Source: Salinispira pacifica
Lineage (GTDB): Bacteria > Spirochaetota > Spirochaetia > DSM-27196 > Salinispiraceae
Direction of reading: 5' to 3'
DNA length: 64,000 nucleotides
Assembly (NCBI RefSeq): GCF_000507245.1
Contig: NC_023035.1
Span: 1,961,501 to 2,025,500 of the forward strand
Position 1 is the stretch's first letter, and every line of letters begins with the position of its first letter. Of the stretch, positions 1 to 9,449 are shown one piece after another. Both the position numbers and the translations under genes were made by a program. The notes beneath the pieces are model-generated. The model did not search any database, was not told the origin of the DNA, and was given only the letters and a program-made list of their open reading frames with translations.

Positions 1-276
1 CCAGTCAACGCCTTCTTTTTCAAGGTCGGCGAGTTCCTGAAAGAGGCTTTGGGGATCGATAACCATACCGCTTCCAAGCACTACGGTTTTTCCGGGATAC
101 AGAATCCCTGAGGGAACAAGGTGGAGTTTGTACGTACGTTCGCCATGCACGATGGTGTGGCCGGCATTTGCTCCGCCGCTGAACCGGACAATCACATCAG
201 CCTCAGAGGCCAGATAGTCCACCATCTTTCCCTTACCTTCATCTCCCCATTGGGCACCGATAACAACAAGATTCAT
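1..276 (-). CDS. purA: Adenylosuccinate synthetase, N-terminal part
   Basis: GTP-dependent ligation of aspartate to IMP, the first step from IMP to AMP. Only the first 92 codons are in the window; the rest lies beyond position 1. The translation opens [17 protein letters not shown], the family's nucleotide-binding signature, and continues with [12 protein letters not shown], the IMP/active-site segment. The ATG at 276-274 is 11 bases after the guaB stop, so the two are cotranscribed and together supply both branches from IMP. The gene was read directly from the reverse complement. Confidence 0.95.
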   Translation of the reverse strand, partial: MNLVVIGAQWGDEGKGKMVDYLASEADVIVRFSGGANAGHTIVHGERTYKLHLVPSGILYPGKTVVLGSGMVIDPQSLFQELADLEKEGVDW

Positions 277-287
277 ACGAGATATCC

Positions 288-1724
288 TTAACGTGAGTAG
301 TTGGGGGGTTCCTGAGTAATGGTCACATCATGTGCATGACTCTCTTTCAAACCCGCAGCGGTTATCTTAATGAATTTTTTGTATTGCCGCAATTCGTTAA
401 GATCGGCGCATCCCGTGTAGCCCATCCCCTTTTTCAGTCCGGTTACCAGCTGATGGAGATATGGCCGCAATTCGCCTTTGTAGGGCACTCTTCCTTCCAC
501 ACCTTCGGGAACCGGTTCGTCGTCCGGATTCATCTGATACCGGTCACCCGATCCGCTTCTGATGGCACCGATACTTCCCATTCCCCGGTAGGTTTTAAAG
601 ATTCTTCCCTCATATATTATTTCTCTCCCGGGAGCCTCTTTCAGACCCGCAAAGAGGCTTCCGATCATTACGGCACTTGCTCCCGCTGCTATGGCTTTGG
701 CGATATCACCGGAATATTTGATACCGCCATCGGCAATTACCGGAATGTTGTGTTTTGCAGCCTCTTCTGCTGCCCAGAGAACTGCAGAAAACTGAGGTAC
801 TCCGATGCCTGCCACAACCCGGGTGGTGCAGATCGATCCCGGCCCTACGCCCACTTTTATGGCATCTGCTCCCGCTTCAATTAGCCGTTTTGCACCGTCC
901 GCCGTTGCGATATTTCCCCCGATTACCGGGATATCCCAGTGTTTTTTAATATAGGCCACCGATTCAATAACCTTGCTGCTGGATCCATGGGCTGAATCGA
1001 TTACAATAAAATCAGCCTTGGCCGCAGTGAGTAGTGACAGTCTGGCGTCAATATCATTGGGACCCACAGCAGCCCCCACCAGAAGCCTGCCATGTGAATC
1101 CACCGCAGCATTGGGAAAATTGCGGTGTTTTTCCATATCCTTTACGGTAATAAGGCCGGTAAGCTTACCTATATTATCCACAACTGGCAGTTTTTCTATG
1201 CGATGCTCATCAAATTTCGCCTGAGCACTTTCAATGTCCGGTGTGCCGGTTTCCACCACAGGATCTGGAGTCATGGTATCTTCCACGGTACTGTTCAAGT
1301 CGCTGTTGAAACGCATATCACGGGAGGTGACGATACCTACAAGATGATTATCGTCGTCCACAACCGGCAGACCGCTGATCCCCTCTTCCTCCATAATACG
1401 CTTCACTTCATGCAGGCTGGTATTGGTTCGGACAGTCACCGGATTCTCAATCACCCAATTCAGATGCCGCTTCACCTTGGCTACCTGTTCCGCCTGTGCT
1501 TCGGGGGTAAGATTCCGGTGAATCACCCCGGCTCCTCCGTCCAGGGCCAGAGCGATTGCAAGTCTGGCTTCGGTCACTGTATCCATTGCGGCGGAAATCA
1601 CCGGTACATTCAGCTTTACGTCGGGAAAGAGTTCCAGTCCAACATCTGTATCTCCCGGAAGCACCTGAGAGTAGCCGGGCTTCAGCAGCACATCATCATA
1701 ACTGTAGGAATCTGTAAGTTCCAT
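288..1724 (-). CDS. guaB: IMP dehydrogenase
   Basis: NAD-dependent oxidation of IMP to XMP, the committed step to GMP. The 478 residues match the bacterial family length. A TIM barrel is interrupted by a CBS-domain pair at about residues 90-205, and the catalytic loop [11 protein letters not shown] has its cysteine at 299. The glycine-rich phosphate-binding segment ([12 protein letters not shown]) and the flap region (YRGMGSIGA) are present. The start is fixed by a full Shine-Dalgarno AGGAGG 8 bases upstream. The group II intron lies 77 bases upstream, between this gene and purB; purA follows. Confidence 0.97.
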   Translation of the reverse strand: MELTDSYSYDDVLLKPGYSQVLPGDTDVGLELFPDVKLNVPVISAAMDTVTEARLAIALALDGGAGVIHRNLTPEAQAEQVAKVKRHLNWVIENPVTVRTNTSLHEVKRIMEEEGISGLPVVDDDNHLVGIVTSRDMRFNSDLNSTVEDTMTPDPVVETGTPDIESAQAKFDEHRIEKLPVVDNIGKLTGLITVKDMEKHRNFPNAAVDSHGRLLVGAAVGPNDIDARLSLLTAAKADFIVIDSAHGSSSKVIESVAYIKKHWDIPVIGGNIATADGAKRLIEAGADAIKVGVGPGSICTTRVVAGIGVPQFSAVLWAAEEAAKHNIPVIADGGIKYSGDIAKAIAAGASAVMIGSLFAGLKEAPGREIIYEGRIFKTYRGMGSIGAIRSGSGDRYQMNPDDEPVPEGVEGRVPYKGELRPYLHQLVTGLKKGMGYTGCADLNELRQYKKFIKITAAGLKESHAHDVTITQEPPNYSR

Positions 1725-1801
1725 TCTTTAACCTCCTGGGTTGGTGTTTCATTGTCTTGGGGGTACACGGCATACCGGAAACTTTTTCCGGGTACGCCAA
1801 T

Positions 1802-1883
1802 ATCGAGTAGGGCAATAAAGGAGGAATGACCTCCTTTATTGTCCCTCTCACAGAACCGTACGTACGGACCTCGTATACGGCTC
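1802..1883 (-). ncRNA. Group II intron domains V and VI and 3' splice site
   Basis: On the minus strand domain V reads GAGCCGTA...TACGGTTC with the AGC catalytic triad at its base; its upper stem is short, giving about 31 nt rather than the usual 34. Domain VI is a 12-bp stem (CAATAAAGGAGG with CCTCCTTTATTG, loop TCATT) closed by GGG/CCC and GAG/CTC. The unpaired TA next to the lower helix probably supplies the branch-point adenosine. The element ends in CTACTCGAT. Confidence 0.8.
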
Positions 1884-1893
1884 CTGTCTTCAG

Positions 1894-3183
1894 TTATCCA
1901 GCAAGCTGCCGGACAGAAATTGCGACCTGTACCTTGTCGAGAGAAAACAGATTCATCTCTTCAAAGTGCTTGTTTTGCAGCGCCATGGCTGCAAGCGGAC
2001 TTTTAGCCGATCTCCACGAACTCATCTTGATGTGTTTGAACTCGCCTTGAAATCCCAGCTGCCGCAATCGGCGGTGCAGCCGGGAAGAGCGTTTCCAAAG
2101 TCGCAACTGAATAGCCCGCAATCGCCTGCGTACCCAGCTCATCAGCTCCCTGAATACCTTCGTACAATTTGCTATCCTGAAATAGTTAGCAAACCCGCGT
2201 AGTACTGGATTGAGTTCGTAAATTGTCGATCCCAGCGGTCTCCCGCTGTTGCGTCGGGTCAGTTTCCTGACCTTGTCCTTGAAGGCTTTCACCTTCTTTT
2301 CCTGAATCCGGGTGTGGTGACGAGAGATTACTACTCCAAGGTAGCGCACCCCCTCATACAGGTTTGTAATGTGAGTTTTCTCACGATTCACAGCCAGTCC
2401 CATTTCTTCTTCCAGAAAATGCGTTGCAGCTGCAAGCCGACGTTCCGCACCTTTTTGTGATGAAGCAAAGATGAGGATATCGTCGGCATAGCGAACTATG
2501 CGATACCCTCGTGCCATGCTCCACTGGTCAAAGAAGTCGAGGTAGATGTTCGCGAGAAGCGGACTAATCACCCCGCCCTGGGGACTCCCTTCTTCAGTGT
2601 TCTCTTCACCAGCATCCGTCATCACACCACTTTCAAGAAAGAGGCGTATGAGATTCAAGATGCTTCCATCGGCAACTCGTTTTCGTACTTGAGTCAGTAA
2701 AAAGTCATGCTTCAGTGTGTCAAAACACTTCGACAAGTCCATATCCACTACCCATTCCAATTCATACCTGCGCATGAACGTAGATGCCTTATCAATTGCC
2801 TGATGTGCGCTTCTGCCCGGTCGGTATCCGTAACTGGACGGATGAAAGTCCGGGTCAAATATTGGGTTTAGAATGTCCAGTAAGGCTTGCTGGACTACCC
2901 GGTCGCGAACCGAAGGTATCCCGAGTTTCCTTACTCCTCCCCCGTCTTTGGGTATTTCCACCCTCAAGACTGGAAGCGGTCGGTAGCTCTTGTCCTTCAA
3001 TTCCTTCACAAGTACATCGAGTTGCTCCGCCAGACGGTCGGCAAAGGCTTTGACGCTCACTCCGTCTACTCCGGGGGCTCCGTTCGCTGCCTTCACCTTC
3101 CTGAAAGCGGCCTCCAGCCGTGGTCTCTCGAGCATCCTGCCGTAGAGGCTGTACCAGATTTTACGATTTCCTTGTGTCTGCAT
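1894..3183 (-). CDS. ltrA: Group II intron reverse transcriptase/maturase
   Basis: A 429-residue intron-encoded protein that helps the intron fold and copies it into DNA at new sites. The reverse-transcriptase core carries the GAPGVDG, IPKDGGGVRKLGIP, SYGYRPGRSAHQAI, SPQGGVISPLLANIYLD and YADD (residues 232-235) blocks. A basic maturase/thumb region follows, and the protein ends without an HNH endonuclease domain. The frame appears intact, so the element may be active. It lies inside the intron between its 5' RNA domains and domain V. The exact intron class (C or the related g1) was not resolved. Confidence 0.96.
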   Translation of the reverse strand: MQTQGNRKIWYSLYGRMLERPRLEAAFRKVKAANGAPGVDGVSVKAFADRLAEQLDVLVKELKDKSYRPLPVLRVEIPKDGGGVRKLGIPSVRDRVVQQALLDILNPIFDPDFHPSSYGYRPGRSAHQAIDKASTFMRRYELEWVVDMDLSKCFDTLKHDFLLTQVRKRVADGSILNLIRLFLESGVMTDAGEENTEEGSPQGGVISPLLANIYLDFFDQWSMARGYRIVRYADDILIFASSQKGAERRLAAATHFLEEEMGLAVNREKTHITNLYEGVRYLGVVISRHHTRIQEKKVKAFKDKVRKLTRRNSGRPLGSTIYELNPVLRGFANYFRIANCTKVFRELMSWVRRRLRAIQLRLWKRSSRLHRRLRQLGFQGEFKHIKMSSWRSAKSPLAAMALQNKHFEEMNLFSLDKVQVAISVRQLAG

Positions 3184-3949
3184 CTTCTTTCGTTTGAAAC
3201 CTCGGCGGTGAAACTCCTGCTCATTCTCTCCTCTGCAGCTGTCTCTTAGCCATTTTCCGGCAATATTCAGCTGGTCAAAAAGATACTCAGGTCAACGGTA
3301 TTCTGGCTCAGCTTCCTGGTTCCCCAGTCGGCCGTGGCCACATACTCTGCTCACTTTCCAGCAACTTTCTGTTTAGGCTTCACGCTCCTTCGGTTGCATA
3401 GGCGAGCAGGCAGCGTAGCTGCCGACCAGCCTTTTCATCGAAACAAGATTTACTAAAAACTTCGTCCCTTCGCATCCGCATCCGGCTTTTGGCCTGAATG
3501 CAGTCCTCGTCACCGGGGACGAGGTCATTCCGGTTTTCTCCTCCACACTATTACTGGCTTTCACTGGCCGGAACTTACTCACTACTACGGACTCATCTGC
3601 CACCTGCTGAAACTTCGATCTGACTTGCATTTCTGCTTGTCGTTCCCTACCCTTTGCTGGGATTTCAACAGGTTTCCCCAGATACTGTGCGCAGTCCCTG
3701 TAAACAACGCCATCCTCAAACACACTACAGGTCTGTTCAGGTTTCGGGCTTCGCGCTATTTTGCACGCTTACCACCCCTGTTGTGCCGTATCAGGTTCGC
3801 TTTCGCTATGTGCTGTTCACTTCCTATTGCTTCCTTCAGACCCAACCGTTGCCAGCTGCGCCCTTGCAATTCGGATTGTCTTCCTCCTGAACGAGGCGAC
3901 ACCGGTATCTTCCAACCGGTCGGGTATGCCTGCGCTTCGCTGGGCATAC

Positions 3950-3983
3950 AAAAAAACGGCCAGACGCGGGGGCGCCTGACCGT
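3950..3983 (-). terminator. purB terminator and intron target
   Basis: On the minus strand ACGGTCAGGCGC pairs with GCGTCTGGCCGT (12 bp, two G-U pairs) around a CCCC loop, followed by seven T. It starts 5 bases after the purB stop. The intron's GTATG begins at the next base, so this hairpin is also the 5' exon of the insertion. Confidence 0.9.
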
Positions 3984-3988
3984 TTTGA

Positions 3989-5428
3989 TCATTCCTCGTT
4001 TTTCAGCCCCGTGGAAAGGGCGTTCATTTCCCGGGACCAGAAGCTTCCCAGGTCCCGTGCGCGCTGGGCGGTCCGGCCCCGGTACAGCTGGGGATTGGAG
4101 AAAAATTCATCGGGATTATCCACACCTACGGCTTCAAGTCTGCGCGAAATTTTCTCCCAGACAGCTTTGTCGGACTTCATCACTTCAGACAGACTTTTCT
4201 CTTCCTGCTCAGCTTTAAGGGTGAATTTTCTGATAATCTCATGTGCATCCGCTTCACCCTGGCTGGAAAGGAGAATATACGCCGGTTCCGCGAGCACACT
4301 GGATCCGGCGTTTTCGAGATTGCGCTGGAGACCTTTCATATTCACGGTCATACCGCTGAGAATTTTCACCATTCTTTTCACGGCGGCAGCGAAGCCCGCA
4401 AGGATTTCCACGGTAAAGCGTCCTGATGCGGAATTGCTCAAATCCCGCTGATGTTCGGATATCTGATCCATGTACAGGCTCATAATTCTGGGAGAGAAGG
4501 CCTTCCACAGGCTTTTTACATGCTCACAGTTCCAGGGATTCCGTTTCTGAGGCATGGTCGAAGATCCCACCTGGGTGGGGGAAAAGTATTCCCTCACCTC
4601 ATCAATTTCGCTTCGCTGCAGGTGTCGAAGATCATCCGCAAGGTTTGCAATAATTCCGAAAGCGGTGTTGATCTCCAGAAAAAGGCGAAGCACGTGTTCA
4701 GGCTCCACCATCTGGGTTGAATGGTCCGAGGGTTTGAGTCCCAGCAGAGAGAGGGAGTGACGCTCAAACTCCACGGGATCCTCATAGATCATGCTGGTGG
4801 CGTTATAGCCGCCCACTGCTCCTGCCAGCTTTCCTCTGAGATCCAGGCTTCGCCGGTCGATTTCCTGGATGCTTTTCCCCAGCCGGGATACATATTCGGC
4901 GAAGCTGTGGCCCAGGGTTATGGGAACGGCGTACTGTCCGTGGGTTCGGCCCACCTGGGGGGTTTCAGCATGTTCTGTGGCAAAGCGGATGAGCTGCTCC
5001 TCCAGCTGGATGAGCTGGGGAAGAATAACCCGGCGGACGGCTTCCCGAAGTTTCAATGCATTGGCAGTATCAAGAATATCAACACTCGTGGCGCCCATAT
5101 GCACAAAGTGACGAATTTCTTCCGGGACGAATTGTTTCATCACATTCACCAGGGCGCGGATATTATGCTGGGTTTTTGCTTCCTCTTCATACACCAAAGC
5201 GGGTTCGGTCTTTTCAACGGCCTGATCAAGGGCGTTTACCAATTCATCGCTGAGACGATCCTGAAAATGAAGATGACTCTTCACCAGAGCCGCTTCCACT
5301 TTTGCACAGTATAAAACCGATGCTTCTTCGCTGATGTACTTCCGCAGAAGGTCAAAGAGTTCACGGTTCGACTGATAGTATCGGTGATCAAGGGGTGAGA
5401 TGTTTTCAAAAATTGAGTGCTGTTCCAT
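3989..5428 (-). CDS. purB: Adenylosuccinate lyase
   Basis: Splits SAICAR and adenylosuccinate with release of fumarate, acting twice in purine synthesis. The 479-residue protein belongs to the fumarase/aspartase superfamily. The signature GSSTMPQKRNPWNCE is near residue 290, the histidine region GRTHGQ near 160, and HMGATSVDILDTAN near 110. It is the first gene of the purine group and ends at its own terminator. There is no Shine-Dalgarno before the ATG and a promoter-like -10 box lies 5 bases upstream, so the mRNA may be leaderless. Confidence 0.97.
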   Translation of the reverse strand: MEQHSIFENISPLDHRYYQSNRELFDLLRKYISEEASVLYCAKVEAALVKSHLHFQDRLSDELVNALDQAVEKTEPALVYEEEAKTQHNIRALVNVMKQFVPEEIRHFVHMGATSVDILDTANALKLREAVRRVILPQLIQLEEQLIRFATEHAETPQVGRTHGQYAVPITLGHSFAEYVSRLGKSIQEIDRRSLDLRGKLAGAVGGYNATSMIYEDPVEFERHSLSLLGLKPSDHSTQMVEPEHVLRLFLEINTAFGIIANLADDLRHLQRSEIDEVREYFSPTQVGSSTMPQKRNPWNCEHVKSLWKAFSPRIMSLYMDQISEHQRDLSNSASGRFTVEILAGFAAAVKRMVKILSGMTVNMKGLQRNLENAGSSVLAEPAYILLSSQGEADAHEIIRKFTLKAEQEEKSLSEVMKSDKAVWEKISRRLEAVGVDNPDEFFSNPQLYRGRTAQRARDLGSFWSREMNALSTGLKNEE

Positions 5429-5433
5429 GTCGT

Positions 5434-5462
5434 ATAATCACAAAAAGTCTGTGCTTTGTAAA
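5434..5462 (-). promoter_or_regulatory. Probable purB promoter
   Basis: On the minus strand TTTACA, a 17-base spacer, then GATTAT; the -10 box ends 5 bases before the purB ATG. It lies in the 79-base gap between divergent purB and the lipoprotein gene. Predicted from consensus only. Confidence 0.5.
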
Positions 5463-5507
5463 GTGGGTGTTCACAATCATTTTAATTCAGGATATGAATA
5501 TACTTGT

Positions 5508-7043
5508 ATGAAAAGAAATCAACCAGCCAGTAAATTCCGGTTTTGCATATATGCGGTACTTTTAATCACTGCACTGCTTTCATCCTGCAGCCATAACAGC
5601 ACTCCCCTTCCGTCACCGGCGGGGACAGATCAAAGCGGAATCCTTGTTCCCAGAGCAGGAGAAAACATTGAGCTCTTTGCACCTCCTGAGAACGAATCTG
5701 AAAATGCCTCCGCAGAAGTTCAGCTTTCCGCCCGTATTGCCATTCCCTCGGCGTATATTCCCCACCAGATCTACGAATTCAGTCTTGATCTTGATGCTCC
5801 GGATGAGCAGGTGATCGTCTATAAATTCAGGGAAGGTCAGGATGATCATATCGGACTGCTTATTGCAGATTATGATCCCATCCGGGATGATTATTTTATC
5901 AGCTGGCAGTCCATGACCAAGGCCACCAGTCTGCAGACATTTGTATTATACACCCAGGATGTGATTGGAGACCGGCAGCAGGAGCTTGTTGCAATAGGAA
6001 CCAATAATCAAGGGGAACAGACCCTTGATATTTTCCGCCAGCAGAGCGGCAACACCTACGGTCTGCAGTTCGCCTCAATTCTGAGTGTGGAGGCTGATAT
6101 TGAGGCTGATATTGATGTGGTTGAGCGAAACGAATCGTATAATAACGGGACCGGTATGGGAATAGCCTTCAGCGTTCGGGCCCTGAATCAGGATCTGGAA
6201 TCGGACAATCCCCTGGATATGATTCGTTCGGTGTACACCTGGCGTCCCACACAAAACCGTTATCTCCTCTCGTTCTCCGAAAAAATACCCGGAAGCAGGG
6301 TTGAGGAGGACCAGCTGGCAGAACTCTATTCAGGAAACCTGGATGACTATCATCGCTTTATTGACGGTCCCTGGGAGCACCAGGACGGGAACCGCATAGT
6401 ATTTTTCTCACGGATTACCGACTCAATTCAGCTGGCCACCGACGACCGTCAGCTGAATTTCAGCTGGACCGATTCTTCGCGCTGGGGGTTCGGGAGCAGC
6501 ATCCGGATTCAAATGGAGAATGAGATCATCCGCAGTGTAATTCGCAGAATGCAGGTATCGGTGCTGGATCTCAATACCATGGTTATTCAGCTCAGCGGAG
6601 AAGAAAATAATAAATTCTGGTCGGGAACGTATACCCGTCTGCAGCAGAACGGTGAACAGGTACGGGGTCTGGCTCCGGTTAGCATGAGCAGCGGAAAAGA
6701 GTTGTATCCCCATGAGATTTCCGGCCTGTTCGTGAGCGACACGAACTGGGAGATGTTCTTTTCAGCTCCCTACATCACCTTCAGAACACAGGACGAGGAA
6801 AAAAGTGGCGGGTATGTAATATACAGCCTGAACGGTGTGAGTATTATGCAGACTCATTATTTAAACGGCGGAGCTGAACAAAAACAGCAATTCATTCTTG
6901 AATATGAGGAATATACCGAGGATAACGAGGAGCATCGGATCATCACCCTTCAGGAAGTGCAACTGAACAGCTACGGCCCGGTTCCCGTAAGCGATGAACA
7001 GATCAATCTGGAACAGGTTATCCGCCGTGAAGATGATGAATGA
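5508..7043 (+). CDS. Predicted lipoprotein of unknown function
   Basis: A 511-residue exported protein. From the ATG at 5508 it has a basic N-terminus, a hydrophobic segment and the lipobox LLSS-C with the cysteine at residue 27, so it should be lipid-anchored in the envelope. An in-frame upstream start at 5400 would place 36 unlikely residues before the signal and would overlap purB. The mature part is acidic and rich in Trp, Tyr and Asp, with WQSMTKATSL and WSGTYTRLQ segments that resemble beta-propeller or lipocalin-like strands, but no family was recognised. It is divergent from purB and convergent with the SPOR gene. Confidence 0.8.
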   Translation: MKRNQPASKFRFCIYAVLLITALLSSCSHNSTPLPSPAGTDQSGILVPRAGENIELFAPPENESENASAEVQLSARIAIPSAYIPHQIYEFSLDLDAPDEQVIVYKFREGQDDHIGLLIADYDPIRDDYFISWQSMTKATSLQTFVLYTQDVIGDRQQELVAIGTNNQGEQTLDIFRQQSGNTYGLQFASILSVEADIEADIDVVERNESYNNGTGMGIAFSVRALNQDLESDNPLDMIRSVYTWRPTQNRYLLSFSEKIPGSRVEEDQLAELYSGNLDDYHRFIDGPWEHQDGNRIVFFSRITDSIQLATDDRQLNFSWTDSSRWGFGSSIRIQMENEIIRSVIRRMQVSVLDLNTMVIQLSGEENNKFWSGTYTRLQQNGEQVRGLAPVSMSSGKELYPHEISGLFVSDTNWEMFFSAPYITFRTQDEEKSGGYVIYSLNGVSIMQTHYLNGGAEQKQQFILEYEEYTEDNEEHRIITLQEVQLNSYGPVPVSDEQINLEQVIRREDDE

Positions 7044-7078
7044 GAAATATGAACTAACATTATGAACAGTGCCGGCGG

Positions 7079-8635
7079 CTATTCCGCCACCACAAACCCT
7101 TCTATACCTTCTTCCTTAAGCTGAAGAAGCAGTCGCCGGGGGTTCCCGTAATTTTCGCTGCCCCTGAAGTATGCGTCGGTACTGTCAAGAAGCACCCGAT
7201 ACAGATTCCTGTTGGAATCATAGCTGAGAAAAACCGGATACTCCCGCTCCTCAAGGCGTTCGCTGAAAGCTGCGGCATTTTCCCGGCGGGAAAATACGCC
7301 CAGCTGAATGAGGGGCATTGAAGGATCGGCAACCACTTTTGTATCACGGAGGCCGGAGTTTTCCCTGTCCGTATCATTCCCGAACTGTGAAGACGGAGAT
7401 TGTGTATCCGGCGTGTTCGTTGATTCCGTCGAATCCGGGGATGTTCCCGGTTCTTCAGGAGCCGGAGAAATGTCGGACTGCCCGCCAAGCTGAACATTGC
7501 CGGCATTCTCAAGGTACTCTTCCCGGTATTGGGGGATACGAGCCTTGGCAGTACTGAGCACACGGGGACCGGGAAAAGTTTCAAGGCCGGGGTTGGGCAC
7601 AGCCTTTCCTCCGTTTGCTTCGTCATATTGCCGAAGATCGCTTCTCAGCCGACGGAAAAACGTGGTTTGATCGGGTGAAAGGCTGTCGGCCCGCTCCTCT
7701 GCGCTCAGAAGATTTCGTAAAATAACCAGATTCTGAATGCCGTATCTGTTCCATCTATTGAGCCGTTGTTCCTGGGTGAGCCGGGCTGAGTAGGTCCGGT
7801 ACAGAAGTTCCATAGCCCTGTCGGATGAACCTTCATCAATCAACACTCTGGAGAGTAAGTAGCTGCTTCTGTCATAATCTTCCCCGCCGGGCGAAGACTG
7901 CTGAAGGTAGGTCTGGAGCCTGCTGCGTGCGGATGATGTGTCACCCAGGGCCATATATATCTCAGCAGCCCGGAGAAGAAAGCCACCCCCTGGAAAAAAC
8001 CGGGTTAGTTCGTCCGATAAAATTGCTGCCTCATGAAGATTGTTCATGAGCAGGTACTGCTGCAGTCGGAGTTCCATGACCATCAGTGCAGCACCCCGAT
8101 TCTCAGCAGAAATGATAAAACGGGCGCTTCGGTCTTCTACTCTTTCAAGCCTGTTCAGAAGGGCCGCAGTGAATTGCAATCCCATCTGAAGATCTGAGTT
8201 ATCACCCTGAGTCTGGATCTCTTCTACACCATGGGTGATAGTGCGGAAAAAGGCCTGAAGATCGGAGAACATGTTTTCCTGCATCTGTGCACCAGCCGGA
8301 ACAAAGTTGTACTCAAACAACTCCTTCCAGTTCCCGGGAAGATGAGGCCATGCAGCAAAGCGGGCAAAACTGTCTCTGCTTCGGGATTCCTCTTCCTGAG
8401 TTTCCTGATTGCTTTCTGTATCCGAAAAAAGTGGATGGGGAATGGCGAAAAGCAGGGAACACAGTATGAATACTGGAATAATCCCGCCGATAAACCTCTT
8501 CTCAGTCTTCGGGTGGAATATCCGGAAGGGGACGGGCCGAAGAACCCTTTTTTCCGTCCTGTTTTGAGTTGGATTTTTTTGCTGCTTTCCGTTTGACGGC
8601 CCGCTTACCGGAACCTGAAACTTGTGTATCTGCAT
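7079..8635 (-). CDS. Secreted TPR-like protein with C-terminal SPOR domain
   Basis: About 518 residues. An N-terminal hydrophobic segment (FIGGIIPVFILCSLLFAIP) after a basic stretch is a signal peptide or anchor. The middle contains helical, TPR-like repeats (MALGDTSSARSRLQ, LSRVLIDEGSSDRAMELL), followed by a Ser/Thr/Pro-rich linker. The last 80 residues form a SPOR domain (IQLGVFSRRENAAAF...YRVLLDS), which in other proteins binds denuded septal peptidoglycan. A role in cell-wall or division functions is inferred. The start is uncertain: no ATG, GTG or TTG lies downstream of the upstream gene's stop, so the ATG at 8635 overlaps that gene by 134 bases; TTG at 8647 is an alternative. Confidence 0.8.
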   Translation of the reverse strand: MQIHKFQVPVSGPSNGKQQKNPTQNRTEKRVLRPVPFRIFHPKTEKRFIGGIIPVFILCSLLFAIPHPLFSDTESNQETQEEESRSRDSFARFAAWPHLPGNWKELFEYNFVPAGAQMQENMFSDLQAFFRTITHGVEEIQTQGDNSDLQMGLQFTAALLNRLERVEDRSARFIISAENRGAALMVMELRLQQYLLMNNLHEAAILSDELTRFFPGGGFLLRAAEIYMALGDTSSARSRLQTYLQQSSPGGEDYDRSSYLLSRVLIDEGSSDRAMELLYRTYSARLTQEQRLNRWNRYGIQNLVILRNLLSAEERADSLSPDQTTFFRRLRSDLRQYDEANGGKAVPNPGLETFPGPRVLSTAKARIPQYREEYLENAGNVQLGGQSDISPAPEEPGTSPDSTESTNTPDTQSPSSQFGNDTDRENSGLRDTKVVADPSMPLIQLGVFSRRENAAAFSERLEEREYPVFLSYDSNRNLYRVLLDSTDAYFRGSENYGNPRRLLLQLKEEGIEGFVVAE

Positions 8636-8870
8636 TGGCCTGCTCAATTTTTTCGTTCTGTTTTTTCTTGATCTTCAGAGTTGTTCTGATGGTATAGGGT
8701 ATGGCAAATACCGCACCAGCCAGAAACGAAACACCGATTGTTATGATTATCGGCACTTCTGTGAATTCATGGAGGCCTATTGAGATCGTGGAAGTGTAGC
8801 CCCAGTTAAATCCGATGAGTATTATGATCACTGCAAGAAAAACAATTACCGAGATTAGTTTCCAGGGCAT
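8502..8870 (-). CDS. LapA-like small membrane protein
   Basis: 122 residues with two membrane segments (about 5-22 and 38-60), followed by a strongly basic coiled tail rich in Lys and a Pro-rich end. The pattern FNWGYTSTISIGL between the segments resembles the LapA domain family, whose members act in envelope assembly; the match is by eye. The start has a good Shine-Dalgarno (AAGGAGAG). Its 3' end overlaps the SPOR gene in another frame, which suggests coupled expression. Confidence 0.75.
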   Translation of the reverse strand: MPWKLISVIVFLAVIIILIGFNWGYTSTISIGLHEFTEVPIIITIGVSFLAGAVFAIPYTIRTTLKIKKKQNEKIEQANADTQVSGSGKRAVKRKAAKKSNSKQDGKKGSSARPLPDIPPED

Positions 8871-8980
8871 ACAACTCTCCTTATGTGTTTGGACAAAGAT
8901 AACAGTGCGGACTCGGCCCGAAAACCGTCTGAGCGTTCATTCCCGGTTCAGTTTACCTGTCCGCCGTACATGAACAGGGC

Positions 8981-9376
8981 TCAGCGATTTTTCTTGAAAA
9001 TAGAATACACGGCGCTGCCGATCTTCCATAAACCGAATCCAGCGCTGAGCACCCCTGCAGCTCCCATAATGAAACTGCTCACAGCCTGAATACCGGGGAT
9101 GATATTCAGAAAGCTCAGCCCGGCAACCCCTGCAACAACGGCTGCAATGGATTTCCACTTAGGATACTTGTGCTGAATCCAGTATGCCATGGCTCCCAAA
9201 ACCGCTGCTATGAGCAATCCTGGAATTGCCAGGCTGCTGATTCCGTTCAGCAGAAATATGCCAACCGATGCAGTGATTGATACCAGGCCCAGTGATGTGG
9301 CTTTTACCCGCTCATCCTGATTGGCCGGGGGCTGAAAAACTGCAAGAATCTTGGATGTGTTTGTATCCTTTTCCAT
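8981..9376 (-). CDS. Small multi-pass membrane protein, unknown function
   Basis: 131 residues from the ATG at 9376, chosen because AGAGGTGA stands just before it; a GTG at 9400 would add 8 residues. After a polar N-terminus of about 30 residues come three or four hydrophobic segments rich in Ala, Gly and Ile, ending in a short basic tail (FKKNR). No family was recognised. A promoter with a perfect TATAAT lies upstream, and the LapA-like gene follows after 110 bases, with no clear terminator between. Confidence 0.7.
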   Translation of the reverse strand: MEKDTNTSKILAVFQPPANQDERVKATSLGLVSITASVGIFLLNGISSLAIPGLLIAAVLGAMAYWIQHKYPKWKSIAAVVAGVAGLSFLNIIPGIQAVSSFIMGAAGVLSAGFGLWKIGSAVYSIFKKNR

Positions 9377-9406
9377 AGTCACCTCTGAATTGTAGTTCAC
9401 ATATGT

Positions 9407-9415
9407 ATTATACCA
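9407..9415 (-). promoter_or_regulatory. Extended -10 promoter for the small membrane protein
   Basis: On the minus strand TGGTATAAT, a perfect -10 hexamer with the TGN extension and no good -35 box. It lies 30 bases before the ATG at 9376, a normal leader length. Confidence 0.55.
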
Positions 9416-9449
9416 GCTGGATTAATAATACTCATCCCGCCGTCCTTAT

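Larger units (their letters stand above)
1802..3949 (-). mobile_element. Group II intron, complete, inserted after the purB terminator
   Basis: A self-splicing retroelement. The 5' end on the minus strand is GTATGCCCAGC at 3949, directly after the T run of the purB terminator. Domain I-like RNA follows without a credible gene, then the reverse transcriptase (1894-3183), then domain V (about 1849-1883, GAGCCGTA pairing with TACGGTTC), domain VI and a CTACTCGAT 3' end at 1802. Insertion immediately behind a hairpin terminator is the habit of IIC and related introns. Boundaries are inferred from consensus ends and could shift by a base or two. Bases 3184-3949 contain only intron RNA; the small reading frames there are not supported as genes. 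Confidence 0.88.

Noticed and set aside
3373..3723. Reading frame of 116 codons on the minus strand upstream of the reverse transcriptase
   Set aside because: It lies wholly in the intron's structured RNA, has no family features and no convincing start; these domains are non-coding in group II introns.
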